Of a DNA stretch of 18,509 nt, positions 1 through 7,811 are shown piece by piece. Source of the DNA: JANNWF01 sp052390415 (GTDB lineage Bacteria > Pseudomonadota > Gammaproteobacteria > Xanthomonadales > Xanthomonadaceae); NCBI GenBank assembly GCA_052390415.1, contig JBQTGY010000111.1:1-18509 (forward strand), written 5' to 3'. The translations under genes and the position numbers were made by a program. The notes under the pieces were generated by a model. The model was given only the letters and a program-made list of their open reading frames with translations, had not been told where the DNA came from and made no database searches. Within the stretch, counting starts at the first letter, position 1, and each line of letters opens with the position of its first letter.

Positions 1-10
1 CTGCGCACAC

Positions 11-22
11 TGTCAAAGATCC
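11..22 (-). promoter_or_regulatory. boxA-like rRNA antitermination element
   Basis: Read on the minus strand this is GGATCTTTGACA, close to the boxA consensus TGCTCTTTAACA, and it is followed by GTGTGCGCAG, which resembles the segment after boxA in 16S leaders. It lies about 65-75 nt downstream of the predicted start of a strong promoter. In Pseudomonas aeruginosa tyrZ is directly followed by an rRNA operon, so the same arrangement is likely here, with the 16S gene just outside the window. No rRNA gene body is visible. Confidence 0.6.
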
Positions 23-92
23 TGCGAATCAGCCTCAACGCCAACCCGCTCTACATTCCGCCGATCAAGCATTTCGCTCAACCGAGCCGCGC

Positions 93-120
93 ATCTTACA
101 GCACTTTCTGCGTCCGTCAA
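93..120 (-). promoter_or_regulatory. Strong sigma70 promoter, probably for an rRNA operon
   Basis: On the minus strand a -35 box TTGACG (115-120) and a -10 box TAAGAT (93-98) are separated by 16 bases. The -10 box is followed by a GC-rich discriminator (GCGCGGC), typical of stringently controlled rRNA promoters. An A-rich patch (AACAAAAAG) lies upstream and could act as a weak UP element. Transcription would start near base 86 and run off the left edge through the boxA-like element. Confidence 0.65.
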
Positions 121-175
121 CACCTTCGCCAGACTTTTTGTTCGGATCTCGGGGTGCGTCGTGCGGAGTTCGCCG

Positions 176-1387
176 CTACGCAGCCGTAAGCAGGACGCGC
201 ACGAAATTGCGCTTGCCGATTTGCAGCACGGCGGTGAAGCCGATACCGAAGGATCGCGTTGGGTCGTCCACGACTTCGCCACTGATCCGAACGGCGCCTT
301 CCTTGATCTTTCGGGTTGCCTCCGAGGCGCTTGAAGCCAAGCCGGCGGCCTTGAGCATGGCGGCTAGTCGCAATCCTTCAACCGGCACCGCGATGTCCAT
401 CTGCGCAAGCACCGAAGTGTCGCCTTCGCCACGCACGACCGCGTGCCAGCCCGCTACGGCCGCTTCGGCGGCCTCGGCGCCGTGGAACCTGTGGGCCAAC
501 TCCCGAGCTAATCGCAGTTTGGCGTCACGGGGATTCAACTGACCAGCTGCAACGTCTTGGCGCATTCGATCAAGTTCACCCATCGACACCTCGAAGCTCA
601 GTAGCTCGAACCAACGCCACATCAAGCCATCTTCGATCTTCATTGTCTTGGTGACGATGTCGATGGCGGGTTCGTTGATTCCTATGTAGTTGCCTAGCGA
701 CTTGGACATCTTGGCAACCCCGTCCAGGCCTTCCAGCAGAGGCATTGTCAGCACGACCTGAGGCGGCTGTCCGTAATGCTCCTGCATCCCTCTACCCATC
801 AGCAGGTTGAATTTTTGATCCGTTCCGCCGAGCTCGACATCCGCCTTGAGCGCAACCGAGTCGTAACCCTGAGCCAGCGGGTAGAGGAACTCGTGAATTG
901 AAATTGGCTGTTGAGCGGCGTAGCGCTTGGCAAAGTCATCACGTTCAAGCATTCGAGCCACGGTCAACAAGCCGGCCAGGCGCGCCATATCAACCGCTGT
1001 CATCTGGCCGAACCACTCCATGTTGAATCGAAGCTCGGTCTTTTCGCGATCCAGTACTTTGAAGACCTGATCGGCGTACGTCTTCGCGTTCGCCTGCACG
1101 TCGTCCCGCGTCATCACTTTGCGGGTCGCATTCTTGCCGCTGGGATCACCGATCATGCCGGTGAAATCGCCAATCAAGAAGATGACCTGATGGCCGAGCT
1201 CCTGGAACTGCCGCATCTTGTTGAGCAGGACAGTGTGGCCGATATGCAGATCCGGAGCCGTTGGGTCAAAACCGGCCTTCACCCGCAATGGGCGGCCAAG
1301 GGCCAGCTTGCTTTCCAGTTCCTCCTTTTTGAGGATCTCTTCTGCGCCGCGTCCGATCAAGGCGAGGGCATCGTTGTGGCTGCTCAC
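176..1387 (-). CDS. tyrS: Tyrosyl-tRNA synthetase (TyrZ-type)
   Basis: Class I aminoacyl-tRNA synthetase of 403 residues that charges tRNA-Tyr with tyrosine in the cytoplasm. The HIGH signature is at residues 48-51 and the KMSKS loop at 226-230. An intact KMSKS, rather than the KFGKT-type loop of E. coli TyrS, places it in the TyrZ-type subfamily. The tyrosine-pocket stretch around VELGGTDQKFN is present. A C-terminal S4-like RNA-binding domain covers roughly residues 336-400. The start is GTG, with GGAG nine bases upstream on the minus strand (1397-1400). The length is usual for the family. It is divergent from the M23 peptidase gene, and a likely rRNA promoter lies just downstream. No convincing terminator separates the two. 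Confidence 0.96.
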   Translation of the reverse strand: MSSHNDALALIGRGAEEILKKEELESKLALGRPLRVKAGFDPTAPDLHIGHTVLLNKMRQFQELGHQVIFLIGDFTGMIGDPSGKNATRKVMTRDDVQANAKTYADQVFKVLDREKTELRFNMEWFGQMTAVDMARLAGLLTVARMLERDDFAKRYAAQQPISIHEFLYPLAQGYDSVALKADVELGGTDQKFNLLMGRGMQEHYGQPPQVVLTMPLLEGLDGVAKMSKSLGNYIGINEPAIDIVTKTMKIEDGLMWRWFELLSFEVSMGELDRMRQDVAAGQLNPRDAKLRLARELAHRFHGAEAAEAAVAGWHAVVRGEGDTSVLAQMDIAVPVEGLRLAAMLKAAGLASSASEATRKIKEGAVRISGEVVDDPTRSFGIGFTAVLQIGKRNFVRVLLTAA

Positions 1388-1421
1388 TAAGAGTGACTCC
1401 AGAGGTGTTGGTCCGGCCCAA

Positions 1422-1450
1422 TTGTTAGTAGCCGGTTAAATAAAGGTTAA
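1422..1450 (-). promoter_or_regulatory. Candidate tyrS promoter
   Basis: On the minus strand TTAACC (1445-1450) is followed after 17 bases by TAACAA (1422-1427). Both are partial matches to sigma70 boxes. This would give a leader of about 28 bases before the GTG start of tyrS. The surrounding segment is the most AT-rich part of the divergent gap. Confidence 0.35.
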
Positions 1451-1485
1451 GTGAAGGCATAAAAAAAGCTAATTGGAACAAAGGC

Positions 1486-1515
1486 TTGACGCATGGTTTT
1501 GACTGCGTTTAGCTT
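1486..1515 (+). promoter_or_regulatory. Candidate promoter for the M23 peptidase gene
   Basis: TTGACG (1486-1491) matches five of six bases of the -35 consensus. TAGCTT (1510-1515) is a weak -10 box 18 bases downstream. Transcription would begin near 1522, only about 10-25 bases before the possible GTG starts at 1533 and 1548, so the leader would be very short. Confidence 0.4.
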
Positions 1516-1532
1516 ACGGTCACTTTTTTGTT

Positions 1533-2954
1533 GTGGGCCGAACCACCGTGACAGTATCGCAGGGGCCCGAGCGCCTCATCAGCAAGCCTGCGCCACAAGC
1601 CGTTCGTTGGAGCGACCTGAAGACGGCATCTCCAGCCTCCGCGCTGGAATCGTTGCGGTCTCAGCCAAGGCGCTGGCTGCCACTTTTGGCCGTGGCCTTG
1701 CTGATGCCGACGGCGGCGTTCATGTTCAGTCCTGACGCGACTCCAGAGAAGGATAACGATTCGACTTCGCTGGTGGTACCGGTGGCCATCGAGCTTCCTG
1801 CGGCGCCGATCTTGACCTTGGCGACGCCCGAAGCGGCTGATCCGGTAACGGCGACCACGACGCACTCAGTTCGGGTCGAGGCCGGTCAAACCATGGGCGA
1901 GATTTTCGCCAAGCTGGGGCTTTCGGCCACGACGTTGCATCGCGTGTTGGAACATCCCGGAGCGCGAGAGCCGCTGAGTCAGATTCGTGTTGGCAACCAA
2001 TTCGTATTCGTGGTCAGCGCGACCAATGAGCTTCTCTCGCTGCAGTTTGAACGCGGGGAAAGTGAGCGCGTGGCGCTGTCGATCAGCGGTTCGGAGATCA
2101 TCGAGGACGTGCAGGCGCGCGTGATTCAGCGCCGCGTGCATATGGCCTCCGGCGAAATTCACGATAGTCTGTTCAATGCCGGCCAAGCCGCCGGGATGAG
2201 CCAGACTGCGATCTTCGAACTGGCGAAGGCGTTCGGTTACGACATCGACTTTGCCCAGGACTTGCGCGTCGGCGATCGCTTCGATGTGGTCTATGAAGAA
2301 ATCTGGCGCGATGGCGAACGATTGCGCAGTGGTGATGTGCTTGCTGCCACCTTCGTGAACCAAGGCAAACAACACCAAGTTTTCCGCTATCAATTTGCTG
2401 ACGGTCGCACGGACTATTTTGACGCTGATGGGCGGCCGATGAAAAAGGGCTTCCTGCGCATGCCCATCGATTTCGCGCGCATCAGTTCGCGCTTCTCCAA
2501 CGCGCGTCGGCATCCGGTGCTGGGCCTGACGCGCGCCCACCGCGGCGTCGACTACGCGGCATCTTCGGGCACGCCGATCATGTCGGCGGGCGATGGCAGG
2601 GTGACGTTTGCGGGGTGGAAGAGTGGTTACGGACGCACCGTGATCATGCAGCACGCCAACAATGTCAGCACTCTGTATGGCCACATGTCGCGATTGGGCA
2701 AGTTCAAGAACGGTAGTCGCGTGCGGCAAGGCGACGTCATCGGTTATGTCGGTCAAACTGGCCTCGCGACCGGTCCACATTTGCACTATGAGTTCCGTGT
2801 CGCAGGTGTGCATCGCGATCCGTTGAAGGTAACCATGCCCAAGCCAGAGCCATTACCGAAGTCAGAGCTGGATCGCTTCCGTCTGCAAACTCAGCCTCTG
2901 CTTGCGCAGTTGGATGTCCTGGCTGGGGGCAGCGTCTACGCCACGACGCGTTAA
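1533..2954 (+). CDS. M23 family peptidoglycan endopeptidase (MepM-like)
   Basis: Membrane-anchored or periplasmic zinc metallopeptidase of the M23 (LytM) family that cuts peptide cross-links in peptidoglycan. A short cytoplasmic tail is followed by one hydrophobic segment at about residues 48-66, then an N-terminal region of the OapA/LysM-like kind (about 110-300), then the catalytic domain. The zinc and catalytic residues are present: H336 and D340 in HRGVD, H384 in LYGHMS, and H416/H418 in HLH. The metal site therefore appears complete and active, unlike EnvC/NlpD-type activators. The start is uncertain: GTG at 1533, or GTG at 1548 giving five residues fewer; neither has a good ribosome-binding site. 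anmK follows within a few bases, so the two are probably co-transcribed. Confidence 0.92.
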   Translation: MGRTTVTVSQGPERLISKPAPQAVRWSDLKTASPASALESLRSQPRRWLPLLAVALLMPTAAFMFSPDATPEKDNDSTSLVVPVAIELPAAPILTLATPEAADPVTATTTHSVRVEAGQTMGEIFAKLGLSATTLHRVLEHPGAREPLSQIRVGNQFVFVVSATNELLSLQFERGESERVALSISGSEIIEDVQARVIQRRVHMASGEIHDSLFNAGQAAGMSQTAIFELAKAFGYDIDFAQDLRVGDRFDVVYEEIWRDGERLRSGDVLAATFVNQGKQHQVFRYQFADGRTDYFDADGRPMKKGFLRMPIDFARISSRFSNARRHPVLGLTRAHRGVDYAASSGTPIMSAGDGRVTFAGWKSGYGRTVIMQHANNVSTLYGHMSRLGKFKNGSRVRQGDVIGYVGQTGLATGPHLHYEFRVAGVHRDPLKVTMPKPEPLPKSELDRFRLQTQPLLAQLDVLAGGSVYATTR

Positions 2955-2958
2955 AGCG

Positions 2959-4104
2959 GTGGATGCTGCGATACCCGATCATTTCCTTGGGTTGATCTCG
3001 GGAACCAGTGTTGATGGCATCGACGCTGCGCTGGTCGCGTTTGACGGCGGCCTGCCACGTTCGTTGTGCGCCCGCACCTATGCGTATGATTCTGGCCTGC
3101 GCGGGACAATTCTTGCGCATTCACAACGCGACACGCCGCTGACGCTGGATGCCGTCGGTGAATTGGATCACCGCATCGGCGCTGCTTTTGCTGAAGCCGC
3201 TCGATCACTGATGGTGGCCGCCGAGTTCCGGCCAGCGCAACTGACTGCGATCGGATCCCACGGGCAAACGCTGCGCCATCGGCCCATTGGTCCAACGCCG
3301 TTTACTCTGCAACTCGGCGATCCGAATCTGATCGCGGAAACAACCGGTGTTACCGTGGTGGCCGACTTTCGGCGACGCGACGTCGCCGCCGGCGGCCAAG
3401 GCGCACCCTTGATGCCGGCATTCCATGCAGCGGTCTGGCGCGGCACCACTGAAGATCGCGCGGTGCTGAATCTCGGTGGGATCGCCAACCTCACCCTGCT
3501 GCCCACGCGGGGTGACGTCCGTGGTTTCGACAGCGGTCCGGCCAACAGCCTGATGGACGCGTGGTGTCTCAAGCACACGGGCACAGCATTTGATCCCGCG
3601 GGTGCCTTTGCTGCCTCAGGCATGGTGCATGGGTTGCTGCTAGAACGCTTGCTCGCCGAACCTTGGCTGGCGCTGGACCCGCCGAAAAGCACGGGTCGCG
3701 ACGTGTTTCATCTCGATTGGCTCACCGCACGCTTGGGCGATTTGTCGGTCACGCCGGCCGATGTGCAAGCGACCTTGTTGACGTTGACGGTTCGCAGCAT
3801 CGCAGATGCCCTGCGCACGGCGATGCCGAGCTGCGCACGACTGATTGTTTGTGGCGGCGGCGTCCACAATGCGGCGCTGATGGCTGCACTTCGAACCGAA
3901 CTGCCTGCGATCCAGGTACAGAGCAGTGCAGTACATGGCATCGATCCCGATTTTGTCGAAGCCATCGGCTTTGCATGGTTGGCACGCGAAACATTGGCTG
4001 GGCGTCCTGGCAATCTGCCCACCGTCACCGGCGCGCGAGGTTTGCGGGTGCTCGGAGCCATTTATCCCGCGCGCGTGACAGTGGACGTCGAAAACCCACA
4101 GTGA
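2959..4104 (+). CDS. anmK: Anhydro-N-acetylmuramic acid kinase
   Basis: Phosphorylates 1,6-anhydro-MurNAc, with ring opening, to MurNAc-6-phosphate in the cytoplasmic peptidoglycan recycling pathway. With the GTG start at 2959 the protein has 381 residues, close to the usual ~370. Family motifs are seen in order: the phosphate loop GLISGTSVDGID (11-22), IGSHGQT, GDPN followed by ADFRRRDVAAGGQGAP, LNLGGIANLT, GFDSGPAN and CGGGVHN. The frame is open back to TTG 2902, with ATG at 2914 also possible. Those starts would overlap the peptidase gene and add residues not expected before the phosphate loop. GTG 2959 lies five bases after the peptidase stop. It sits between a murein hydrolase and an AmpG-like permease, which fits the recycling role. 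Confidence 0.93.
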   Translation: MDAAIPDHFLGLISGTSVDGIDAALVAFDGGLPRSLCARTYAYDSGLRGTILAHSQRDTPLTLDAVGELDHRIGAAFAEAARSLMVAAEFRPAQLTAIGSHGQTLRHRPIGPTPFTLQLGDPNLIAETTGVTVVADFRRRDVAAGGQGAPLMPAFHAAVWRGTTEDRAVLNLGGIANLTLLPTRGDVRGFDSGPANSLMDAWCLKHTGTAFDPAGAFAASGMVHGLLLERLLAEPWLALDPPKSTGRDVFHLDWLTARLGDLSVTPADVQATLLTLTVRSIADALRTAMPSCARLIVCGGGVHNAALMAALRTELPAIQVQSSAVHGIDPDFVEAIGFAWLARETLAGRPGNLPTVTGARGLRVLGAIYPARVTVDVENPQ

Positions 4105-4174
4105 CTGGGATTCATCGCATCACCGCAGCAAAAAGCGACAGCGGGCGGGATCAATAAATCTGTAGCATGCCGCG

Positions 4175-5506
4175 ATGAATTCGCATCCCTCTGTTTGGCA
4201 GACCCGCCTGCCCGCCTCGCTTCGACCCTACCTGGAAGCGGGACCGCTCGCCGCCCTAATGCTGGGAATCTCGTCTGGATTCCCGTACGCCATGCTCGGT
4301 GCCACGTTGACCACGCGACTGGCGCAGGATGGTATCGACAAGAAGACGGTGACAGCGTTTTCGCTGGCCTTTCTGGTCTATAACCTGAAGGTGTTTTGGG
4401 CACCTGCGGTGGATCGCGTGCGCCTGCCTTGGATCGGTCGTTTCGGCCAGCGTTGTTCCTGGCTTTGGTTGAGTGCCGCTGCTGTCGCCGCCAACGTCGC
4501 CTTTCTGGGTTTGGCTAGTCCGACCGCGGACTTGTCCACGGTGGCGCTCGCCGCCATCCTAGTCGGTATATCGGGTGCGACCTTCGATATTGTCATTGAT
4601 GCTTATCGCATCGAGACGCTGCGGCCGCATCAGCTGGCTACGGGTTCAGGGATGTCCCAATACGGATGGCGAATTGGTTCGGTGTCAGCGGGCGCATTGG
4701 CCTTGCTGGTGGCAGGGCAATGGAACTGGACCGCCGCCTATCTCGCCTGCATGCTTTTTGCGTTGCCGGCGGTCGCCGCGACGCTGTGGTTGGGCGAGCC
4801 AACTCGACACCGTCCGCCGCCGCCTGCGCGCGGCGTTGTTGGGGTGATTCGTGCGGCCTGGGCCCCCATGGGCGAGTTTTTTGGCCGCCGCGGTGCCGCC
4901 TTGGTGTTGCTGTTTGTATTGGTGCACAAGGTCGGCGATACCCTGGGACAATTGACCCTGCGTTTGCTGCTCGACGATCTGGCCTACAGCAATGCCGAGA
5001 TCGCCAAGTACGATGTGGGCTTCGGCTTTGTTGCTTATCTGATCGGAATCTTCATTGCGGGCGCTTTGTATGTGCAAATTGGACTGCGCCGTTCATTGAT
5101 GTTGAGTCTGCTGTTGATGGCAGCGAGCAACCTCTCCTTCGCGCTGCTGGCCCAGATCGGTCACAGCAACGCGATGCTGGCCTTCGCGATCGGATTCGAA
5201 AACATCGCCAGCGGTATTGGTGGTGTCGTGGTGGTCGCCTATTTGTCGGCGCTGTGCAATCTGTCGTTTACCGCCACCCAGTTTGCGCTGCTGTCCGCAG
5301 CGGCTTCAGTGGTCGGTCGTCTGCTCACTGGCACTACCGCAGGCGCGCTGATCGAGTGGCTCGGTTATGTCGACTTCTATCTGCTGACTACAGTGGCTGC
5401 ACTTCCCGGCATCGCTGTTTTCGCGCTCATGATGCGCGCCGGCTTGGTCGATGCGACCCTGCTGAGTCAGGCCGGCGCGGGCGCGGAAAGGCCTGCTCAG
5501 TCTTGA
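4175..5506 (+). CDS. ampG: AmpG-like muropeptide permease (MFS)
   Basis: Inner-membrane major-facilitator protein of 443 residues with about 12 hydrophobic segments. AmpG proteins import GlcNAc-anhydroMurNAc-peptides for cell-wall recycling. Support comes from the N-terminal GISSGFPYAMLG segment, the DRVRLPWIGRFGQR loop between early helices (AmpG-type DR-x-x-x-P), DIVIDAYRIETL, and GSGMSQYGWRIGS, all typical of AmpG and related PAT-family transporters. The position after anmK supports this substrate, but substrate specificity cannot be proved from sequence. The ATG at 4175 has no evident ribosome-binding site, and a TAGCAT box (4163-4168) seven bases upstream raises the possibility of a leaderless transcript. 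The 3' end overlaps the convergent exonuclease gene by 10 bases. Confidence 0.82.
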   Translation: MNSHPSVWQTRLPASLRPYLEAGPLAALMLGISSGFPYAMLGATLTTRLAQDGIDKKTVTAFSLAFLVYNLKVFWAPAVDRVRLPWIGRFGQRCSWLWLSAAAVAANVAFLGLASPTADLSTVALAAILVGISGATFDIVIDAYRIETLRPHQLATGSGMSQYGWRIGSVSAGALALLVAGQWNWTAAYLACMLFALPAVAATLWLGEPTRHRPPPPARGVVGVIRAAWAPMGEFFGRRGAALVLLFVLVHKVGDTLGQLTLRLLLDDLAYSNAEIAKYDVGFGFVAYLIGIFIAGALYVQIGLRRSLMLSLLLMAASNLSFALLAQIGHSNAMLAFAIGFENIASGIGGVVVVAYLSALCNLSFTATQFALLSAAASVVGRLLTGTTAGALIEWLGYVDFYLLTTVAALPGIAVFALMMRAGLVDATLLSQAGAGAERPAQS

Positions 5507-6267
5507 TAGTCAACACGATAGGGCGCGTGGTCTGAAAATCTTGGCTCGCGCGCGATGGCGCAATCGCGGAGTCGCTCAGACAAGCCGGGCGTGACGATCT
5601 GATAGTCGATCCGCCATCCCACATCGTTGGCGCGCGCCGCACCACGGTTCGACCACCACGTATAAGCCACTTCGTCGGGTCGCAAGCGACGGAAGCTGTC
5701 GACCCAGCCGGCGTCGACCAACATGCTGTTCAGCCACGCTCGCTCGGCAGGTAAACAGCCCGACTGCTTTTGATTGGAGCTCCAATTCTTGATGTCCTGA
5801 CGGGTATGCACGATGTTCCAATCGCCGCAGATCACGTACTCGCGCCCGCTGGCGCGCCAGTCGGCAAAGATTGCGGCAAGCCTTTCCATGCACTCGAACT
5901 TGAACTGTTGTCGCAGGTCACCGGACGAACCCGATGGCACGTACAGCGAAACCACACTCAGACTGCCGAAGCGCGCCTCGATGTAGCGACCTTCGTCGTC
6001 GAACGCCGGCCACCCAAGCTCGGTCAGCACCGCATCCGGCGGCTTGCGACTGTAAATGGCCACGCCGCTGTAGCCCTTTTTGGTGGAGGCATCCTTGAAG
6101 TGCACGCCATAACCCTTCGGATGAAACAGCGGATTGCTGAGCTGGTCGGCTTGTGCCTTGGTTTCCTGCAGGCACAGCAGATCGGCGTCCTGTTGCGCGA
6201 ACCAATCGAAGAAACCCTTGCTGGCCGCCGACCGGATGCCGTTGGCGTTGAAACTGATGATTCTCAC
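5497..6267 (-). CDS. xth: Exodeoxyribonuclease III / Crc-family endonuclease-exonuclease-phosphatase protein
   Basis: Exonuclease III-type DNA-repair enzyme (AP endonuclease and 3'-5' exonuclease) of 256 residues, starting from GTG 6267. The first residues, VRIISFNANGIR, are a typical start. A longer frame back to 6351 runs into the pyrE start region and is not needed. Catalytic residues of the EEP fold are all visible: N7, E35 in LQETK, D149 and N151 in CGDWN, WRIDY near the C-terminus, and D246/H247 in SDH. Its overall sequence (GREYVICG, ERAWLNSM, WWSN, WRIDYQIVTPGL) is closer to Pseudomonas Crc than to E. coli XthA, and, like crc, it is divergent from pyrE. Unlike Crc it keeps the catalytic set, so nuclease activity is expected. 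It is convergent with the ampG-like gene. Confidence 0.88.
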   Translation of the reverse strand: MRIISFNANGIRSAASKGFFDWFAQQDADLLCLQETKAQADQLSNPLFHPKGYGVHFKDASTKKGYSGVAIYSRKPPDAVLTELGWPAFDDEGRYIEARFGSLSVVSLYVPSGSSGDLRQQFKFECMERLAAIFADWRASGREYVICGDWNIVHTRQDIKNWSSNQKQSGCLPAERAWLNSMLVDAGWVDSFRRLRPDEVAYTWWSNRGAARANDVGWRIDYQIVTPGLSERLRDCAIAREPRFSDHAPYRVDYQD

Positions 6268-6362
6268 GAGTACTGAACCGCGCTGAATGCCGGCCGGCAG
6301 CCTACCCCAAGCATCAACGTGATTGCAGGCAAAATAGCGTCTTCGTCCCATTGGGTTCGCTT

Positions 6363-7019
6363 GTGCAGCCTTATCAACGCCGATTCCTGGAGCTGGCCCT
6401 GCGCTGTGACGTGTTGCGCTTTGGCGAGTTCAACCTGAAGTCGGGCCGGGTCTCGCCCTATTTCTTCAATGCGGGGCGCTTCGACTCGGGTTCGGCCCTG
6501 GCGGCCCTCGCCGAATGTTATGTCGATGCGCTGATCGCGGATGGGCTCGCTTTCGACATGGTGTTCGGTCCGGCCTACAAGGGAATTCCATTGGCAACCG
6601 CGGTCGCTGTGGCGCTGGCCCAACGTGGCCGCGATCTTCCGGTGGCATTCAACCGCAAGGAAGCGAAGACTCATGGCGAAGGCGGCAATCTGATTGGAGC
6701 CCCACTGCGGGGACGCGTCCTCATTGTCGACGATGTGGTTACCGCCGGGACCGCTGTTCGCGAGTCGGTTGAACTCATTCGCGCGGCCGGTGCGGACGTC
6801 GTCGGCGTGCTGGTAGCCTTGGATCGCCAAGAGCGCGGCGCGGGTGAACGCTCAGCCACCGGCGAGGTGGCTGCTGAATTCGGCCTGAGAGTGATTGCCG
6901 TTGCCCGGCTGAACGAACTGCTGGCCTATACTGATGAGGTCCCGGAACTCGCCTCGCAGCGCGCACGTCTTAGCGATTACCGCCAACGCTATGGCGCTGC
7001 CGGTGCCACTGGAGAATAG
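6363..7019 (+). CDS. pyrE: Orotate phosphoribosyltransferase
   Basis: Converts orotate and PRPP to orotidine 5'-monophosphate in pyrimidine synthesis. The protein aligns along its length with E. coli PyrE: VQPYQRRFLELAL at the start, FGEFNLKSGRVSPYFFNAG, GPAYKGIPLA, FNRKEAKTHGEGG, the PRPP-binding VLIVDDVVTAGTA (from residue 119) and ALDRQERG. The GTG at 6363 aligns with the E. coli initiator (MKPYQR) and gives 218 residues, near the usual 213. An in-frame TTG at 6351 would add four residues. The ribosome-binding site is weak. It is divergent from the exonuclease gene, with about 95 bases between the starts. The DUF4124 gene follows after two bases, so they form one transcription unit. Confidence 0.96.
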   Translation: MQPYQRRFLELALRCDVLRFGEFNLKSGRVSPYFFNAGRFDSGSALAALAECYVDALIADGLAFDMVFGPAYKGIPLATAVAVALAQRGRDLPVAFNRKEAKTHGEGGNLIGAPLRGRVLIVDDVVTAGTAVRESVELIRAAGADVVGVLVALDRQERGAGERSATGEVAAEFGLRVIAVARLNELLAYTDEVPELASQRARLSDYRQRYGAAGATGE

Positions 7020-7021
7020 GA

Positions 7022-7675
7022 ATGAACAAGCCAATCTGCACGCTGACCCTCATCATCGCCAGCCTCCTGCTGGTGCCCTCAGCGGATGCGCAGAAGCTGT
7101 ACCGGTGGGTCGACAAGGACGGCAAGGTGCATTACAGCGACACCGTGCCGCCGTCGGAGGCTGGCAAGGCCCGCGATGAACTGAACCGCCAAGGCCGCAC
7201 CGTCGGCAGTGTCACTCGCGCAATGACGCCTGAAGAGCAAGCTGCAGCCGATGCTGCAGTCAAAACCGAAGAGGCCAAACGCAAGGCGCGCGAGGCCGAG
7301 GAGCACATGGACTCAGTATTGCTTTCGTCATACGAACAAGAAATTGATTTGACGCGGGCGTATGACGAGCGCTTTGACTTGGTCAAGCAAAGTATTGAAT
7401 CCGCACGGGTAGGGATTCGGAGCCAAGAGAACAGCTTGGCCGAAATGTTGGCGCATGCGGCCGACCTTGAGCGCGGTGGCAAGCCAATCAGCGAAAGCGT
7501 CAAGTCGCAGATTGCGATTTCCCGCAAGCAGGTCGCCGAACAAGCGGACTACCTGCGCAAGCGCGAAGCAGAGCAAAGTGTGCTGCAGAAAGAATATGAC
7601 GAGACACTTGCACGCTACCGTCGACTGAAAGCGGCCCGAGAAGCAGCGACGGCGGAGAAATCCAAAGCAAAGTAG
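7022..7675 (+). CDS. DUF4124 domain-containing secreted coiled-coil protein
   Basis: Protein of 217 residues and unknown function. A signal peptide covers about residues 1-23 (positive MNK, hydrophobic core, cleavage near ADA-Q). It is followed by a DUF4124 module recognised by LYRWVDKDGKVHYSDTVPP, found in many proteobacterial envelope proteins. The rest is charged and Ala/Glu/Lys-rich, with long predicted helices typical of coiled coil (about 70-217), and ends in a lysine-rich tail. The ATG has a good ribosome-binding site: GGAG (7011-7014) lies seven bases upstream, overlapping the end of pyrE. A periplasmic location is likely. The middle of the gene (about 7310-7450) is visibly richer in A+T than its neighbours. 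No function can be inferred from the pyrE linkage alone. Confidence 0.85.
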   Translation: MNKPICTLTLIIASLLLVPSADAQKLYRWVDKDGKVHYSDTVPPSEAGKARDELNRQGRTVGSVTRAMTPEEQAAADAAVKTEEAKRKAREAEEHMDSVLLSSYEQEIDLTRAYDERFDLVKQSIESARVGIRSQENSLAEMLAHAADLERGGKPISESVKSQIAISRKQVAEQADYLRKREAEQSVLQKEYDETLARYRRLKAAREAATAEKSKAK

Positions 7676-7678
7676 TCG

Positions 7679-7697
7679 GGGTGGAATCGAGCCACCC
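7679..7697 (+). terminator. Weak hairpin after the DUF4124 gene
   Basis: GGGTGG (7679-7684) pairs with CCACCC (7692-7697) across a seven-base loop, starting three bases after the stop codon. No T-run follows, so it may be a weak terminator or a 3'-end stabiliser. A second hairpin lies further on: CGGCGTG (7759-7765) with CACGCCG (7775-7781). Nothing else recognisable lies between the gene and the palindrome at 7812. Confidence 0.35.
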
Positions 7698-7811
7698 TAT
7701 GCCTCAGTCAATCGGGTGAGTGGTTTCCCCGGCGCGCACAACGAACACCTGACGTTGCCGGCGTGGTTGTAACACACGCCGCCAAGCGTCCAGAGCCCCA
7801 CGCGTAGGCCA

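Noticed and set aside
140..178. Hairpin after tyrS as a terminator
   Set aside because: A short interrupted stem can be drawn, but no T-run follows it in the direction of tyrS transcription.
13..282. Minus-strand open frame of 89 residues at the left edge
   Set aside because: It overlaps the end of tyrS in another frame and runs through the predicted rRNA promoter and leader.
1866..2813. Minus-strand open frame of 315 residues
   Set aside because: It is an antisense shadow of the M23 peptidase gene and has no domain of its own.
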